A stretch of DNA of 64,000 bases from Simiduia curdlanivorans (GTDB lineage Bacteria > Pseudomonadota > Gammaproteobacteria > Pseudomonadales > Cellvibrionaceae): the NCBI RefSeq assembly GCF_030409605.1, contig NZ_JAUFQG010000006.1, positions 496,001 through 560,000 on the forward strand, written 5' to 3'. Made by a program: the position numbers and the translations under genes. Under the pieces are notes generated by a model. That model worked only from the letters and a program-made list of their open reading frames with translations. It made no database searches and was not told the origin of the DNA. Shown piece by piece: positions 25,547 through 34,547 of the stretch (the first letter of the stretch is position 1; each line of letters begins with the position of its first letter).

Positions 25547-26197
25547 TCATCGTCCGGGCTCATCGCCCCACAAAATTTTATGTAACTGTAGCTGAAACCT
25601 AATGGGCAGGCCGCTCTCAATGACCCAGCCAGCCAGCTCTGCAGGGTTTACCTGGCCAAAGGACGGCGAAAACAGCACGTCGCCCACCTTGTCGCATAAA
25701 TCCAACTCGGAAACCTTAAAGGCAGCCCACTCGAAGTCGGCCTTGCCGCAGATTACAAACTTAATTTGATCGTGCTGAGTTAAATGGGCGATATTGTCCC
25801 AGAGGTTGCGATGATTCTCACCGGATGCCGGGGTTTTAAGATCTACTACGCGACTAACCCGGGCATCCACTTGCGAAACATCGAGCGCGCCACTGGTTTC
25901 CAGAGACACTTGATAACCCGCGTCACACAAGGCCGACATCAACATCAAACTATTGGCCTGAGCCAGGGGCTCACCCCCGGTAACGCAGACATGAGTACTT
26001 TTATAACCCGCCACTTCCGCCAAAATATCCGTTATTTCCCGCCGCTCGCCGCCATGGAAAGCGTAGGCCGAATCACAATTGTGACAGCGCAAAGGGCAGC
26101 CGGTGAGGCGCACAAACACCGTGGGCAAGCCAATAGAGCGAGCCTCGCCCTGTAAAGAGTGGAATATTTCGGTAATCTTGAGAGTAGAGTCACTCAT
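25547..26197 (-). CDS. queE: 7-carboxy-7-deazaguanine synthase QueE
   Basis: 216 residues from the ATG at 26197, giving the expected N-terminus MSDSTLKITEIFHSLQGE; the open frame extends 18 codons upstream without family similarity. QueE is a radical SAM enzyme that makes 7-carboxy-7-deazaguanine from carboxy-tetrahydropterin. The cluster motif reads CPLRCHNC, a short CX3CX2C form, followed by GGEPLAQ. It begins the group with the solute-binding protein and queC. Confidence 0.95.
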   Translation of the reverse strand: MSDSTLKITEIFHSLQGEARSIGLPTVFVRLTGCPLRCHNCDSAYAFHGGERREITDILAEVAGYKSTHVCVTGGEPLAQANSLMLMSALCDAGYQVSLETSGALDVSQVDARVSRVVDLKTPASGENHRNLWDNIAHLTQHDQIKFVICGKADFEWAAFKVSELDLCDKVGDVLFSPSFGQVNPAELAGWVIESGLPIRFQLQLHKILWGDEPGR

Positions 26198-26291
26198 GCA
26201 GTGGCTTCCGCGGATCAAAAGCGGCGGATGATACCCAATTGCATCACCCAATGCGAACTGATGACCTCAGTTCGCTCCCATGCTGTACAGG

Positions 26292-27029
26292 CTAGTAGTT
26301 TTGCGCCAGAAAATCCTTGGCCAAGCGGGAGGCGTCGGCACTGCTACCGGCAACGGCCTGAAGCAATGTTTTGGCTTTGGCCTTGTCGCCGAGCTGGAAC
26401 AGCACAGTGCCCAACTTGTACTTGGCATCAGGCGCCTTGCGATCCGAGGGGAACTCTTTGGTTACGCGCTCAAACCAAGACTTGGATTGCTCCAATTTGC
26501 CTTCGGCAAGGTATATCTCACCCAGCCAATACTGGCTATTGGCGGCGTATTGGCCCTTTGGATACAGATCCAAATAGGCGGTAAAACCCTTGGCAGCACC
26601 GGCCAAATTGCGCTGACGCAAATGCCCATAAGCCGCTTTGTAAGCCGCTTCTTCATCTGCACCTGCTCCGGCACCAGCACTCGCGCCAACAACACTCGAG
26701 CTACTATTGGACGAGGCTGCAGCGCTTGAAACACCACCACTTAAAGAGGCCAGGCGACGATCGAGATCCATATAATCATCGTGACGCTGCTGCTTGAGTC
26801 TATTCAGCTCGTAAGCTTGCTCCTCCACCAAGCCGCGCAACTCCAACACTTCTTGTTGCAACGCCTGCAAGCGATAAAACAAATCGGCCTGCTGATTGGC
26901 ATCGGGCGTAACCGGGCCAGAAACTGTTGCCGCCTGCGCCGTGGGGCGAGACTCAACCACGGTAACCTGAGCTTGCGCCTGGGCTAACAAACCACTGATG
27001 AACAAGGCTGAAATAACGAAACGCAGCAT
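26292..27029 (-). CDS. cpoB: Cell division coordinator CpoB (YbgF)
   Basis: 245 residues from the ATG at 27029, which gives a signal peptide (MLRFVISALFISGLLAQAQA); the frame extends 13 codons upstream. CpoB is a periplasmic protein that links peptidoglycan synthesis with Tol-Pal constriction. The sequence shows an N-terminal coiled coil (about 45-90) that trimerises in the family, a Ser/Ala/Gly linker, then TPR repeats (about 125-245) such as GQYAANSQYWLGEIYLAEGK. It lies downstream of pal, with a terminator-like hairpin between them. Confidence 0.92.
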   Translation of the reverse strand: MLRFVISALFISGLLAQAQAQVTVVESRPTAQAATVSGPVTPDANQQADLFYRLQALQQEVLELRGLVEEQAYELNRLKQQRHDDYMDLDRRLASLSGGVSSAAASSNSSSSVVGASAGAGAGADEEAAYKAAYGHLRQRNLAGAAKGFTAYLDLYPKGQYAANSQYWLGEIYLAEGKLEQSKSWFERVTKEFPSDRKAPDAKYKLGTVLFQLGDKAKAKTLLQAVAGSSADASRLAKDFLAQNY

Positions 27030-27144
27030 AAGAAACTCACTCACTTTTTCTACCAACCGGGTAACCATTACCCAGCCTACTGGCTTGTTTTATACCCTCG
27101 CGGGTACAGAGGAAGTCAATATAAGCCGTTCTCCCCCCAAAATG

Positions 27145-27172
27145 CAAAAAGGCCGGTTAGACCGGCCTTTTT
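27145..27172 (-). terminator. Terminator after pal
   Basis: A 13-base-pair perfect stem (CAAAAAGGCCGGT with its complement) with a three-base loop, flanked by A and T tracts so it can act on both strands. It begins 19 bases after the pal stop and precedes cpoB. It should lower read-through from the tol operon into cpoB and queE. Confidence 0.85.
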
Positions 27173-27190
27173 GTCGAAACCAAGAAGCGC

Positions 27191-27673
27191 TTATTTAACT
27201 TCGGCGCGACGGTTCTGAGAGTAAGAAGACTCAGTGCTGCCCATCGCTTGTGGACGCTCTTCGCCGTAGCTTACAACTTCAATCATAGATGCATCTACAC
27301 CTTGAAGTACTAGGAAGTCACGTACCGCATTGGCACGACGCTCACCCAGAGCCATGTTGTATTCACGTGAACCGCGCTCGTCGGTGTGACCGTCGATACG
27401 CACGTTACGTGGTGTGGCTTTCAAGTTCATTGCATGCTTGGTCAGCTCGGCGCGAGCACCTGGCTTCAGAGCAGAATCGTCAAAGTCGAAGTAAAACACA
27501 GTTTCCAGTACTTCTACTGGCTCTGGCTCTACGGCTTGTACTGGTGCAGTTTCAACTGGCTGTGCATTTGCATTTGCATCTACATCGTCCTGTGAACCTG
27601 TTGAGCTACAGCCTGCTAAAACAGCCAGAACCATCGCTAAACCTAAACCACTCTTGAAAGTATTCATTGTCAT
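27191..27673 (-). CDS. pal: Peptidoglycan-associated lipoprotein Pal
   Basis: 160 residues. The lipobox LAGC puts the lipid on Cys22. The OmpA-type peptidoglycan-binding domain covers about 55-160, with DGHTDERGSREYN and GERRANAVRD. Pal anchors the outer membrane to the wall and works with TolB at the division site. A TM dipeptide repeat at the start (MTM) makes an ATG two codons later possible. It lies 27 bases after tolB. Confidence 0.96.
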   Translation of the reverse strand: MTMNTFKSGLGLAMVLAVLAGCSSTGSQDDVDANANAQPVETAPVQAVEPEPVEVLETVFYFDFDDSALKPGARAELTKHAMNLKATPRNVRIDGHTDERGSREYNMALGERRANAVRDFLVLQGVDASMIEVVSYGEERPQAMGSTESSYSQNRRAEVK

Positions 27674-27700
27674 AACTCACTCCGTTAGGAAATTGATGTT

Positions 27701-28993
27701 TTAGTCGAAAAAGGGTGACCAAGCAGGTTCCCGAACATCCCCTTGCTTAGACGGCAATCGGAACTTAACACCTGCGTCTAAAGAAACCGCCGCTAAGATG
27801 CCTTTGTTCTGAAAGCGAGTCGCATACATCAGCATGGCACCGTTAGGTGAAATGCTTGGCGATTCGTCCAAATAGGTCTCTGTCAAAATACGCAGATCGC
27901 CACTTTGAATGTCTTGAGTGGCAATATGAAAAACACCATTTGAACGGTGCACCATAACCAAACTCTTTCCATCAGGGGAAACACGCGCCCTGGCGTTATA
28001 ATCGCCGGCAAAGGTTAAGCGTTCTACCATGCCAGTTGCAAGTGTTACTTTGTAAATTTGTGGTTTTCCACCACGATTTGACGTAAAAACTAGCGACTTT
28101 CCGTCTGGCGTCCAACTTGGCTCGGTATCAATGGCAAAATGTTGCGTCACGCGCGCGAATTGGCGGGTAATTAAATTCAAGGTATAGATTTCTGGATTGC
28201 CATCTTTGGATAAAACCAACGCCAATTTAGTACCGTCTGGCGAGAAGGCCGGCGCACCGTTTAAGCCCTTGTAATTTGTTACCTGCTCGCGTTTTGCCGT
28301 GGCCAAATCCTGAACGAAAATCGCCGCCCTTCCGGTTTCAAAAGAAACATAAGCCAAACGCTTGCCGTCGGCCGACCAAGTGGGCGACATCAATGGATGC
28401 TTAGATTCCAACAACAGGCGTGGACGTGCGCCATCGGCGTCGGCCAGCATCAAACGGAAGCGATCCGTTGGTTTACCTTGTTGGAAAGCTTCCACATAGG
28501 CAACCTGAGTGGAGAAGGCGCCGCGAATGCCGGTGATTTTCTCATACACCTCATCGCTAATGTAGTGCGCTAGGTCACGCAACTGCGCCTCGCTCCCCAC
28601 TATGCTCTTTCTGAACAACTTGCGTTGACCCAAAATATCAAACAACTCAAAGGTCACCGTGTAGCGCCCCTGCACTTCTTTAATATCACCTGTGACCAAA
28701 AACTCGGTGCCCAAAATGCGCCAATCGCGATAGATAACTTCGGCCTCGGAGCGCGGGAAGGCGAGCATATCGCTCACCGGGATAGGGCGGAACTGACCGC
28801 TGAGCTTTAAATCGGCGCGCACTATGCCGGGAATATCTTCGGGTAAACCGCGCGCACCGGAGTAGCCAAAGGGCACTATGCCAATTACGGTAGGGTTGTC
28901 GACACCCTGGGTAATTTCAATCGTTAAATCCGCACGCGCTTGCATACCCAATAGCAGCACCATGCCAAACATCAAGCCTACGATTTTTTTCAC
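27701..28993 (-). CDS. tolB: Tol-Pal system beta-propeller protein TolB
   Basis: 430 residues, the normal length. The start is a GTG at 28993 that overlaps the tolA stop (GTGA), so the two are translationally coupled. A signal peptide (ending near QARA) is followed by an N-terminal alpha/beta domain and a six-bladed propeller with repeats such as FSPDGTKLA, WTPDGKSLVFTSNRGG and VSPDGKSL. TolB is periplasmic and bridges TolA and Pal. Confidence 0.96.
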   Translation of the reverse strand: MKKIVGLMFGMVLLLGMQARADLTIEITQGVDNPTVIGIVPFGYSGARGLPEDIPGIVRADLKLSGQFRPIPVSDMLAFPRSEAEVIYRDWRILGTEFLVTGDIKEVQGRYTVTFELFDILGQRKLFRKSIVGSEAQLRDLAHYISDEVYEKITGIRGAFSTQVAYVEAFQQGKPTDRFRLMLADADGARPRLLLESKHPLMSPTWSADGKRLAYVSFETGRAAIFVQDLATAKREQVTNYKGLNGAPAFSPDGTKLALVLSKDGNPEIYTLNLITRQFARVTQHFAIDTEPSWTPDGKSLVFTSNRGGKPQIYKVTLATGMVERLTFAGDYNARARVSPDGKSLVMVHRSNGVFHIATQDIQSGDLRILTETYLDESPSISPNGAMLMYATRFQNKGILAAVSLDAGVKFRLPSKQGDVREPAWSPFFD

Positions 28994-29751
28994 TGCCTTA
29001 AGTCCCTCGGTTCAAAAACTAATTTTAACTGGCGAAAATTCTGCTCAAAGACGCGTGGGTCCATACCCACCAGCTCTGGGAAGCGCTCAGCCTTCTTCAC
29101 GGCCTGCTCGGCACTGCGATCGAATGCAGGGTTGCCGCTAGAGGTCACCACTTTTACGTCAATCACCTTACCCGTTGGCACCAGCTGAATCGACAAAACG
29201 CATTTCATGCCATTGCGTGCAGACGGCGGGCGACTCCAATTCATTTCCACGCGACTTGAGATGGCGGCAATGTAACTTTGCGCCGCCTCGGCACTGGTTT
29301 TCTGGGACATAAATTCGTCCTCCTCTTCCAGCGCATCAAACAGTTCCGACTGGCGCCGGCGCTTGGCCTCTTCCTGCGCCTGTTTTTCCTTGAGTTCCTT
29401 ATCTTTACGGGCTTTTTCTGCCGCGGCCTTATCCTTAGCCGCCTTCTCTTTTGCAGCTTTATCTTTCGCCGCTTTTTCACGGGCCAATTTCTGCTGCTGA
29501 ACCTTTTTAGCCTCGGCCTCTTTCGCTTGTTTAGCCCGGCGCTGGGCGGCAACGTCGACTACCTTTTGCGGCTTGGCCTTTTGTTGTTTTGGCGCCTGTG
29601 TTTCCAACTTCACCAAGCGAGCCTCAACATAGTTTGGCGGCGCCAATTTTTTAGCCACAGGTGCAGATTCCCAGCCCCAGGACAATACAACCACCAAGGC
29701 GAGATGGATGGCAACGCTAAAAACAATGGGAAGGCGATAACCTTGCAACAT
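28990..29751 (-). CDS. tolA: Tol-Pal system protein TolA
   Basis: 253 residues from the ATG at 29751; a TTG at 29760 would overlap the tolR stop (TTGA). One membrane helix (about 6-25) is followed by a Lys/Ala/Glu-rich coiled coil (about 50-150) and a C-terminal globular domain with the GKVIDVKVVTSSGNPAFDRS signature. TolA spans the periplasm and carries the force from TolQR. It is much shorter than the 421-residue E. coli protein; the loss is in the helical domain II. Confidence 0.93.
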   Translation of the reverse strand: MLQGYRLPIVFSVAIHLALVVVLSWGWESAPVAKKLAPPNYVEARLVKLETQAPKQQKAKPQKVVDVAAQRRAKQAKEAEAKKVQQQKLAREKAAKDKAAKEKAAKDKAAAEKARKDKELKEKQAQEEAKRRRQSELFDALEEEDEFMSQKTSAEAAQSYIAAISSRVEMNWSRPPSARNGMKCVLSIQLVPTGKVIDVKVVTSSGNPAFDRSAEQAVKKAERFPELVGMDPRVFEQNFRQLKLVFEPRDLRQ

Positions 29752-29756
29752 AGGCG

Positions 29757-30182
29757 TCAAAGCACCGGTGGTTCAGTAACCAAACCCACAGAGGGCGCAC
29801 CGGCAGTCTGCAAATCTGACATCAACGACACCACCAAACCGTATTGCGCCTGGTGATCCCCCCACACCAACACCGGCGTATTGGGCTTTTGGCGCAGGAT
29901 TTTGCCCACGGTTTCGGTAATTTGCTTCAACGGTTTGGCCGTTTTTTGATCTGCACCCAGATTCAAATAATAAGTGCCATCCTGTTTCACCGATACGATC
30001 AAAGGCTCTTCGTCATTTTGCTCCATGGGTGTCGATGGCGCCTTTGGCAAATCCACTTTAACGCCCTGCATCAACAAAGGTGCCGTCACCATAAACACCA
30101 CCAACAAGACCAACATCACATCGATATAGGGAACGACGTTAATTTCCGCCAGCGGCTTCTTTTTCACGCGCTTAGGGTTCAT
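29757..30182 (-). CDS. tolR: Tol-Pal system protein TolR
   Basis: 141 residues. An ExbD/TolR-type protein with one membrane helix (about 15-35) that contains the functional Asp in the NVVPYIDVMLVLLV stretch, then a periplasmic domain. With TolQ it forms a proton-driven motor for TolA. The stop lies next to the tolA start. Confidence 0.96.
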   Translation of the reverse strand: MNPKRVKKKPLAEINVVPYIDVMLVLLVVFMVTAPLLMQGVKVDLPKAPSTPMEQNDEEPLIVSVKQDGTYYLNLGADQKTAKPLKQITETVGKILRQKPNTPVLVWGDHQAQYGLVVSLMSDLQTAGAPSVGLVTEPPVL

Positions 30183-30216
30183 AGACGATCTCCGAATGAA
30201 GGATCAACGAAGCTAA

Positions 30217-30903
30217 TCATGACTTGGCATGAACCTGGCGATGTAAAATCGCAATAAACTCATCGGAAAAGGTTTCGTAGGCTGCAGAAAGCGATTCGGC
30301 CTTGGCGCTAAATTTGTTGTAAGCCAACACCGCCGGAATAGCCGCAAACAACCCCATGGCTGTGGCCACCAGGGCCTCGGAAATACCCGGCGCCACTGTC
30401 GCTAGCGTGGCTTGATGGACGTTGGCCAAGCCGCGAAAGGAATTCATAATACCCCACACGGTGCCGAACAAGCCCACATAAGGACTAACGGATGCCACGC
30501 TCGCCAGAAACGGCAAATGCGCTTCTAGCTTTTCTTCTTCCCGCGCTAAGGCTACGCGCATGGCCCGCTGCACGCCTTCCATTACTGCGTCTGGGTCTGC
30601 CGACGACTGCTGGCGCAGGCGCGAAAACTCTTTAAAGCCGGCGCGAAAAATATTTTCTACGCCCTCGGTTTGCGTGTCTTTACCGCTACCCTGCCGGTAC
30701 AGTTGATTCAAATCGCCGCCAGACCAAAAGTGCCGCTCAAATTCCTTCATCGCTTGGGCCGCACTATTTTGATAAATACCGCGCTGAACGATCATAACCC
30801 AAGAAACAATAGAGGCTAAAAACAACAGCGCCATCACCATCTGCACAAGTAAACTGGCATCGGCAATAAGGCTCCAAATCGACAATTGTTCAGGCGTATT
30901 CAT
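30217..30903 (-). CDS. tolQ: Tol-Pal system protein TolQ
   Basis: 228 residues with three membrane helices, near 18-40, 138-160 and 172-195. The third region includes GISEALVATAMGLFAAIPAVLAYN, typical of the MotA/TolQ/ExbB family. It forms the proton channel with TolR. It follows ybgC by 39 bases on the minus strand. Confidence 0.96.
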   Translation of the reverse strand: MNTPEQLSIWSLIADASLLVQMVMALLFLASIVSWVMIVQRGIYQNSAAQAMKEFERHFWSGGDLNQLYRQGSGKDTQTEGVENIFRAGFKEFSRLRQQSSADPDAVMEGVQRAMRVALAREEEKLEAHLPFLASVASVSPYVGLFGTVWGIMNSFRGLANVHQATLATVAPGISEALVATAMGLFAAIPAVLAYNKFSAKAESLSAAYETFSDEFIAILHRQVHAKS

Positions 30904-30942
30904 TCAAGCACTTCTCTGTGAACGTTAATAAAGACGGCAGAC

Positions 30943-31362
30943 TCAAATAGTATCCGCACTGTTTAGGTAGCCCTTCAGTTGCGCGTGCACAGCGACCGGC
31001 AAAGCAGCGGGGCGCATATCCGCTTGGCGCACACAGGCGACTTTTATATCCGCCTCACACAGCAGCGCCGCACCGCGATAAACACATTGGCGAAACACCA
31101 CGTAAGTGCGCGCTAATTTACTGATCTCGGCACTAACCTGCAAGGCGTCATCCAGCGTGGCAGGTAATAAATACCGCGTATTCGCCGAGTGCACCACCAA
31201 AAGTAGGCCACCTTCGAGAAAAGCGGGCTTATCATAGCCAAGGCAGCGCATCAGTTCTGTGCGCGAGCGCTCCATATACTTCAGGTAATTGACGTAATAA
31301 ACAATGCCGCCGGCGTCGGTATCTTCGATATAGACGCGTATAGGAATGGAAAAGTCAGTCAC
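30943..31362 (-). CDS. ybgC: Acyl-CoA thioesterase YbgC (Tol-Pal-associated)
   Basis: 139 residues from a GTG at 31362, which has GGAG seven bases upstream; a TTG at 31383 would be the only alternative. The start overlaps the end of ruvB by 8 bases. It is a hotdog-fold thioesterase with the Asp of the IEDTDAGGIVYYVNYLKYMER signature near residue 17. The gene sits at the head of the tol operon as in E. coli and Pseudomonas, and its exact in vivo substrate is unsettled. Confidence 0.93.
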   Translation of the reverse strand: MTDFSIPIRVYIEDTDAGGIVYYVNYLKYMERSRTELMRCLGYDKPAFLEGGLLLVVHSANTRYLLPATLDDALQVSAEISKLARTYVVFRQCVYRGAALLCEADIKVACVRQADMRPAALPVAVHAQLKGYLNSADTI

Positions 31363-32365
31363 GCTTGGGCTCCGGTAAACCAAAGTGCCGATAGGCGTGG
31401 TTGGTGACCATGCGCCCGCGCGGCGTGCGCAACATAAAACCTTGCTGAATCAAATAAGGCTCGAGCACATCTTCAATGGTATCGCGCTCTTCGCTGATCG
31501 CCGCCGCTAAACTTTCTACGCCCACAGGGCCACCGCCAAATTTATCGATCATGGTCATCAGCAAGCGCCTATCCATATGATCGAAACCCTGCTCATCCAC
31601 ACTCAGCATATTGAGCGCCGCGTCGGCCACCTCGGCGGTGACGCGGCCGTCACATTTCACTTCCGCGTAATCGCGCACCCGGCGCAACAAGCGGTTGGCA
31701 ATTCGCGGCGTGCCACGGGAGCGCCGCGCCACTTCGAAAGCGCCACTCTCATCCATGGCAATGCCCATCAACCGCGCCGACCGATTCACGATGTGGGTCA
31801 GATCCGGTACATCGTAAAACTCTAAGCGCTGCACAATACCAAAGCGATCGCGCAAGGGCGACGTTAAAAGACCCGCCCGGGTGGTGGCGCCCACCAAGGT
31901 AAACGGCGGCAAATCCAATTTGATCGAGCGCGCCGCCGGGCCTTCACCAATCATAATATCGAGCTGAAAGTCTTCCATGGCGGGGTAGAGAATTTCTTCC
32001 ACCGCTGGGCTCAATCGATGAATCTCGTCAATAAATAACACGTCGCCTGGCTCTAAATTGGTCATCAAGGCGGCGAGATCGCCCGCTTTATCTAACACCG
32101 GGCCAGAGGTACTTTTCAGCGCCACCCCCATTTCATTGGCGATGATATTGGCCAAGGTCGTTTTGCCTAAACCGGGTGGCCCGAACACCAAGGTGTGATC
32201 CAATGCCTCTTTCCGATTCAATGCGGCGGCTATGAAAATTTCCATCTGCTCGCGCACTTTGGCCTGGCCGACATAGTCAGCTAGCTGTTTCGGCCGCACC
32301 GTGCGATCCAACAGGTCCTCTCGCTCAACGGCGACTGAACTGATGAGGCGATCTTTCTCTATCAT
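31355..32365 (-). CDS. ruvB: Holliday junction branch migration helicase RuvB
   Basis: 336 residues, normal length. An AAA+ ATPase that drives branch migration with RuvA. Visible parts are the Walker A GPPGLGKTT, Walker B DEIHRL, sensor 1 GATTR, and an Arg finger in SPLRDRFG. The C-terminal winged helix has GFMLRTPRGR. It follows ruvA by 20 bases and overlaps ybgC. Confidence 0.97.
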   Translation of the reverse strand: MIEKDRLISSVAVEREDLLDRTVRPKQLADYVGQAKVREQMEIFIAAALNRKEALDHTLVFGPPGLGKTTLANIIANEMGVALKSTSGPVLDKAGDLAALMTNLEPGDVLFIDEIHRLSPAVEEILYPAMEDFQLDIMIGEGPAARSIKLDLPPFTLVGATTRAGLLTSPLRDRFGIVQRLEFYDVPDLTHIVNRSARLMGIAMDESGAFEVARRSRGTPRIANRLLRRVRDYAEVKCDGRVTAEVADAALNMLSVDEQGFDHMDRRLLMTMIDKFGGGPVGVESLAAAISEERDTIEDVLEPYLIQQGFMLRTPRGRMVTNHAYRHFGLPEPKRD

Positions 32366-32385
32366 AAAGTCACGTCTTTTCTAAA

Positions 32386-33006
32386 CTAGGCCGGTATCAT
32401 GGCTTTTAATGCGAGACGAATCAGCTCTTGACTGGGCGCGTCAGCATTCACTTTAACCGCAGCCGCGATAGCCTTGGTGGCCTCTGTGGGCTTATAACCC
32501 AAGGCAATCAGCGCCGATTCGGCGTCATCGCGCGCAGCCCTAGCCAATTTAGCCGAGCCACTGGCTTGCTCTAACGCCGCCAAAGGCAAGGTATCGGTGC
32601 CAATGCCACCCAGCTTATCGCGCAACTCAATAATTAACCGCTCGGCCGTTTTCTTACCCACGCCCGGCACTTTAACTAGGGCGCCAACATTTTCCTCGGC
32701 CACACAGCGAGCAATCACCTTGGCCTCCATACCCGACAAAATACCCAGCGCCATTTTTGGCCCCACACCACTGACTTTAATTAATGTGCGAAACAGGCTG
32801 CGATCGGATTTATGGGCAAAGCCAAATAGCTGATGGGCGGTATCGGAAATGGCGAAGTGGGTGTGCAAAACCGTTTGCGCCCCCACCTCTGGCAACACAT
32901 AAAAGGTGGTCATCGGCGCTTGGATTTCATAGCCCACACCTTGCACATCAACAACCACGTAAGGCGGTTGTTTTTCGACAATAACTCCGGCAATTCGACC
33001 TATCAT
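32386..33006 (-). CDS. ruvA: Holliday junction DNA-binding protein RuvA
   Basis: 206 residues. Three domains are seen: an N-terminal OB fold (MIGRIAGVIVEKQPPYVVVD), two helix-hairpin-helix motifs in the middle (VSGVGPKMA and VPGVGKKTAERL), and the C-terminal domain that contacts RuvB. It binds the four-way junction and loads RuvB. It lies 104 bases after ruvC. Confidence 0.97.
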   Translation of the reverse strand: MIGRIAGVIVEKQPPYVVVDVQGVGYEIQAPMTTFYVLPEVGAQTVLHTHFAISDTAHQLFGFAHKSDRSLFRTLIKVSGVGPKMALGILSGMEAKVIARCVAEENVGALVKVPGVGKKTAERLIIELRDKLGGIGTDTLPLAALEQASGSAKLARAARDDAESALIALGYKPTEATKAIAAAVKVNADAPSQELIRLALKAMIPA

Positions 33007-33110
33007 ACAAAGCTCTTTGTTGGCATGCGCCGCTATTAAAAGCAGGCGAAATGGTTAACGTAAATACCGCAGCCCAATCCATCAACACCCATCACTAAAT
33101 CTATTGGCTA

Positions 33111-33626
33111 TCAGACAATCCGCCCGCGCCGAAAACTACCCGCCGCCACATTGCCCAACAGTGTTTTCGAATGGCTGTGGCACAGGGCGATGGCCAAGGC
33201 ATCGGCGGCATCCTCTTGTGGCGAGGCAGATAATTTTAACAGCGACGTGACCATGTGCTGCACCTGCTCTTTGGTTGCCGCTCCGGTGCCCACCACAGAT
33301 TGTTTTACTTTGCGCGCCTCGTACTCGGCCACCGGTAAGTTCGCATGCACAGCCGCCACAATGGCAGCACCTCTCGCCTGCCCCAACTTCAACGCCGAAC
33401 CCGCGCTCTTGGCCATAAACACATGCTCTATGGCAAACTCATCGGGTTGGTATTCACCGATCAATTGCGTGATTGCATCAAAAATAATTTTTAACCGCGC
33501 AGGCAAAGCACCCGTGGGTAAGCGAATAACGCCGCTGGTAATGTAGAGGGGGTGTCGACTTCGGGTATCAATGATCCCAAAACCTGTCTTTAAGGAACCC
33601 GGGTCTATCCCCAGAATAATCGACAT
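33111..33626 (-). CDS. ruvC: Holliday junction resolvase RuvC
   Basis: 171 residues. The catalytic carboxylates are visible: Asp7 in GIDPGSLKTG, a Glu in AIEHVF, and the Asp pair in DAADALAIALCH. It cuts four-way junctions processed by RuvAB. The ruvC-ruvA-ruvB order on one strand is the standard arrangement. Confidence 0.97.
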   Translation of the reverse strand: MSIILGIDPGSLKTGFGIIDTRSRHPLYITSGVIRLPTGALPARLKIIFDAITQLIGEYQPDEFAIEHVFMAKSAGSALKLGQARGAAIVAAVHANLPVAEYEARKVKQSVVGTGAATKEQVQHMVTSLLKLSASPQEDAADALAIALCHSHSKTLLGNVAAGSFRRGRIV

Positions 33627-33705
33627 AAGCGAGTCTGTTTTGAAGGCGTTGGTGAAGTGTCACATGACATCCGCAGGAGAGCAAGGGAGCTATGAGGCTT
33701 ATGAC

Positions 33706-34452
33706 TCAACCCGCCATGGCCGCAAGGGTTTGCTCATCGATATCGGCATTGGTATAGACATTTTGCACATCGTCCAAATCTTCCAGCATATCCACTAAGG
33801 CGATAACTTTCTCGGCACTGTCGACATCGGCAATGGGCACTTGAATGGATGGCAGCATGGACAATTCCGCAGAGTCCGGGATAAAACCGGCGGCAACCAA
33901 GGCATCTTTTATCGCGTGGAAACTTTCAAACGCCGTGAGCACTTCGATACTGCCGTCACTGCCAACCACCACATCTTCAGCACCGGCATCGATGGCCTCC
34001 GCCATGATGGCGTCTTCATCGCCCTGGGCAAAGTGCACAATGCCCGTGCGATTAAACAAATAGGCAACCGAGCCATCTGTGCCTAAATTACCGCCGCGCT
34101 TGGTAAAGGCATGGCGAATATCGGCAACCGTGCGATTGCGATTGTCGGTCATGCACTGCACGAGGATGGCAACTCCAGCGACGCCATAACCCTCATAAGT
34201 ACATTCTTCGTAGTTGTCGCCTTCGCCTGCGCCAGCACCGCGCGCCACCGCCTTATCGATGGTGTCGCGCTTCATATTCGCGCCCAGGGCTTTATCAATG
34301 GCGGTGCGCAAGCGGGGGTTATCTTCAGGGTTCGGGCCGGACTTGGCCGCTACAGTTAATTCGCGAATAATTTTGGTAAACACTTTACCGCGCTTAGCGT
34401 CTTGTGCCGCCTTGCGGTGTTTAATATTCGCCCACTTACTGTGGCCTGCCAT
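33706..34452 (-). CDS. yebC: YebC/PmpR family protein
   Basis: 248 residues, normal length, starting with the hallmark MAGHSKWANIKHRK. A GGAG site lies five bases before the ATG. Family members are DNA-binding regulators or translation factors that relieve polyproline stalling. It lies between aspS and ruvC, the usual place in this group. Confidence 0.95.
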   Translation of the reverse strand: MAGHSKWANIKHRKAAQDAKRGKVFTKIIRELTVAAKSGPNPEDNPRLRTAIDKALGANMKRDTIDKAVARGAGAGEGDNYEECTYEGYGVAGVAILVQCMTDNRNRTVADIRHAFTKRGGNLGTDGSVAYLFNRTGIVHFAQGDEDAIMAEAIDAGAEDVVVGSDGSIEVLTAFESFHAIKDALVAAGFIPDSAELSMLPSIQVPIADVDSAEKVIALVDMLEDLDDVQNVYTNADIDEQTLAAMAG

Positions 34453-34547
34453 CTTGACTCCTTATCCGTGCCGAGCGAACTCGGCACTTTTCACCCACTG
34501 ATTGCCCTATCTGTACACAGAGCCTTCGCCACAAGGCTCACACAACC

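Noticed and set aside
29241..29552. An Arg/Lys-rich 103-residue frame on the minus strand within tolA
   Set aside because: It is the shifted frame of the Lys/Ala-rich coiled coil of TolA.
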